Positions 12,192 through 12,341 of a DNA stretch of 12,341 nt are shown in pieces. Made by a program: the position numbers and the translations under genes. Source of the DNA: [Borrelia] lusitaniae. Its GTDB lineage: Bacteria > Spirochaetota > Spirochaetia > Borreliales > Borreliaceae. How positions within the stretch are numbered: the stretch's first letter is position 1; every line of letters begins with the position of its first letter. The notes under the pieces were generated by a model that saw only the letters and a list, made by a program, of their open reading frames with translations, did no database searches and was not told the origin of the DNA. The stretch lies in contig NZ_CP124048.1 in assembly GCF_030440365.1 (NCBI RefSeq), positions 1 to 12,341 of the forward strand. Reading direction: 5' to 3'.

Positions 12192-12341
12192 TTTATTTTA
12201 TGGTGTTTTATAAGCCAGCTATGTTTTGTTGATTTATATTTTTGTTGTATAAATAGTAGCGTGATTTTTTAATGCTTTATATGATATAAAAATGCTGTTT
12301 GTGATATAGATAATTAAGATGTTAGGATAAAGCAATTTTTA
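12192..12341. other. Right edge, nothing recognised
   Basis: No open frame, hairpin or promoter of note. No telomere boxes are present here, so the molecule continues beyond the window. Confidence 0.5.

Overview
The window looks like the left end of a linear plasmid from a Lyme-disease spirochete (Borrelia/Borreliella). The base composition is extremely A+T-rich. The first bases carry the TATAAT...TAGTATA boxes of a Borrelia covalently closed hairpin telomere. The main intact gene at 6141-7244 is a Borrelia plasmid-maintenance protein of family PF57/62 (Pfam 'Borrelia ORF-A'). Two short secreted proteins have spirochete-type lipoboxes. The layout recalls lp17: one PF57/62 gene without an adjacent ParA/PF50/PF49 cluster, and a possible BBD18-like gene further in. 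The plasmid name is an inference from memory.

Positions 1-6100 form a decay zone. From the telomere inward it holds: a gene fragment whose 5' end is lost at the telomere (7-590); a truncated, nonsense-mutated copy of a surface lipoprotein gene (598-1203); a decayed minus-strand lipoprotein gene (1350-1736); the intact parent lipoprotein gene (2217-3143), which has a tetrapeptide-repeat tether; a wrecked DnaB-type replicative helicase gene on the minus strand (about 3470-4665) whose C-terminal end lies on the opposite strand (3288-3452); and a second, broken PF57/62 replication gene (4644-5692). The lipoprotein gene and its 3' flank form a direct repeat of about 745 bp, offset by 1940 bp and about 95% identical. 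The helicase and the dead PF57/62 gene are adjacent and co-oriented, so they may be the remains of another replicon or prophage-like plasmid.

Positions 6100-7800 look like the live replication module. The intact PF57/62 gene has a near-consensus promoter, an inverted repeat at its predicted transcription start and a hairpin touching its ribosome binding site. A 103-residue protein gene lies just upstream on the same strand.

Positions 7880-10460 hold three intact genes of unknown function: a 317-residue minus-strand protein, a divergent 191-residue lipoprotein, and a 227-residue exported protein that converges on the lipoprotein gene across strong palindromes. Positions 10461-11317 have no substantial gene but several hairpins, including an unusually G+C-rich one. 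The last gene (11318-11929, minus) may be a BBD18-like regulator. A 60-bp array of nested palindromes lies just upstream of it, then a strong terminator; the final 150 bp hold nothing recognisable.

The most interesting items are the fossil helicase with an inverted end beside a fossil replication gene, the control region of the live replication gene, the palindrome array before the 11318-11929 gene, and a TTCTAA/TTAGAA palindrome found upstream of both lipoprotein genes. None of these shows a new enzymatic or defence system. They are architecture and regulatory observations that can be tested.
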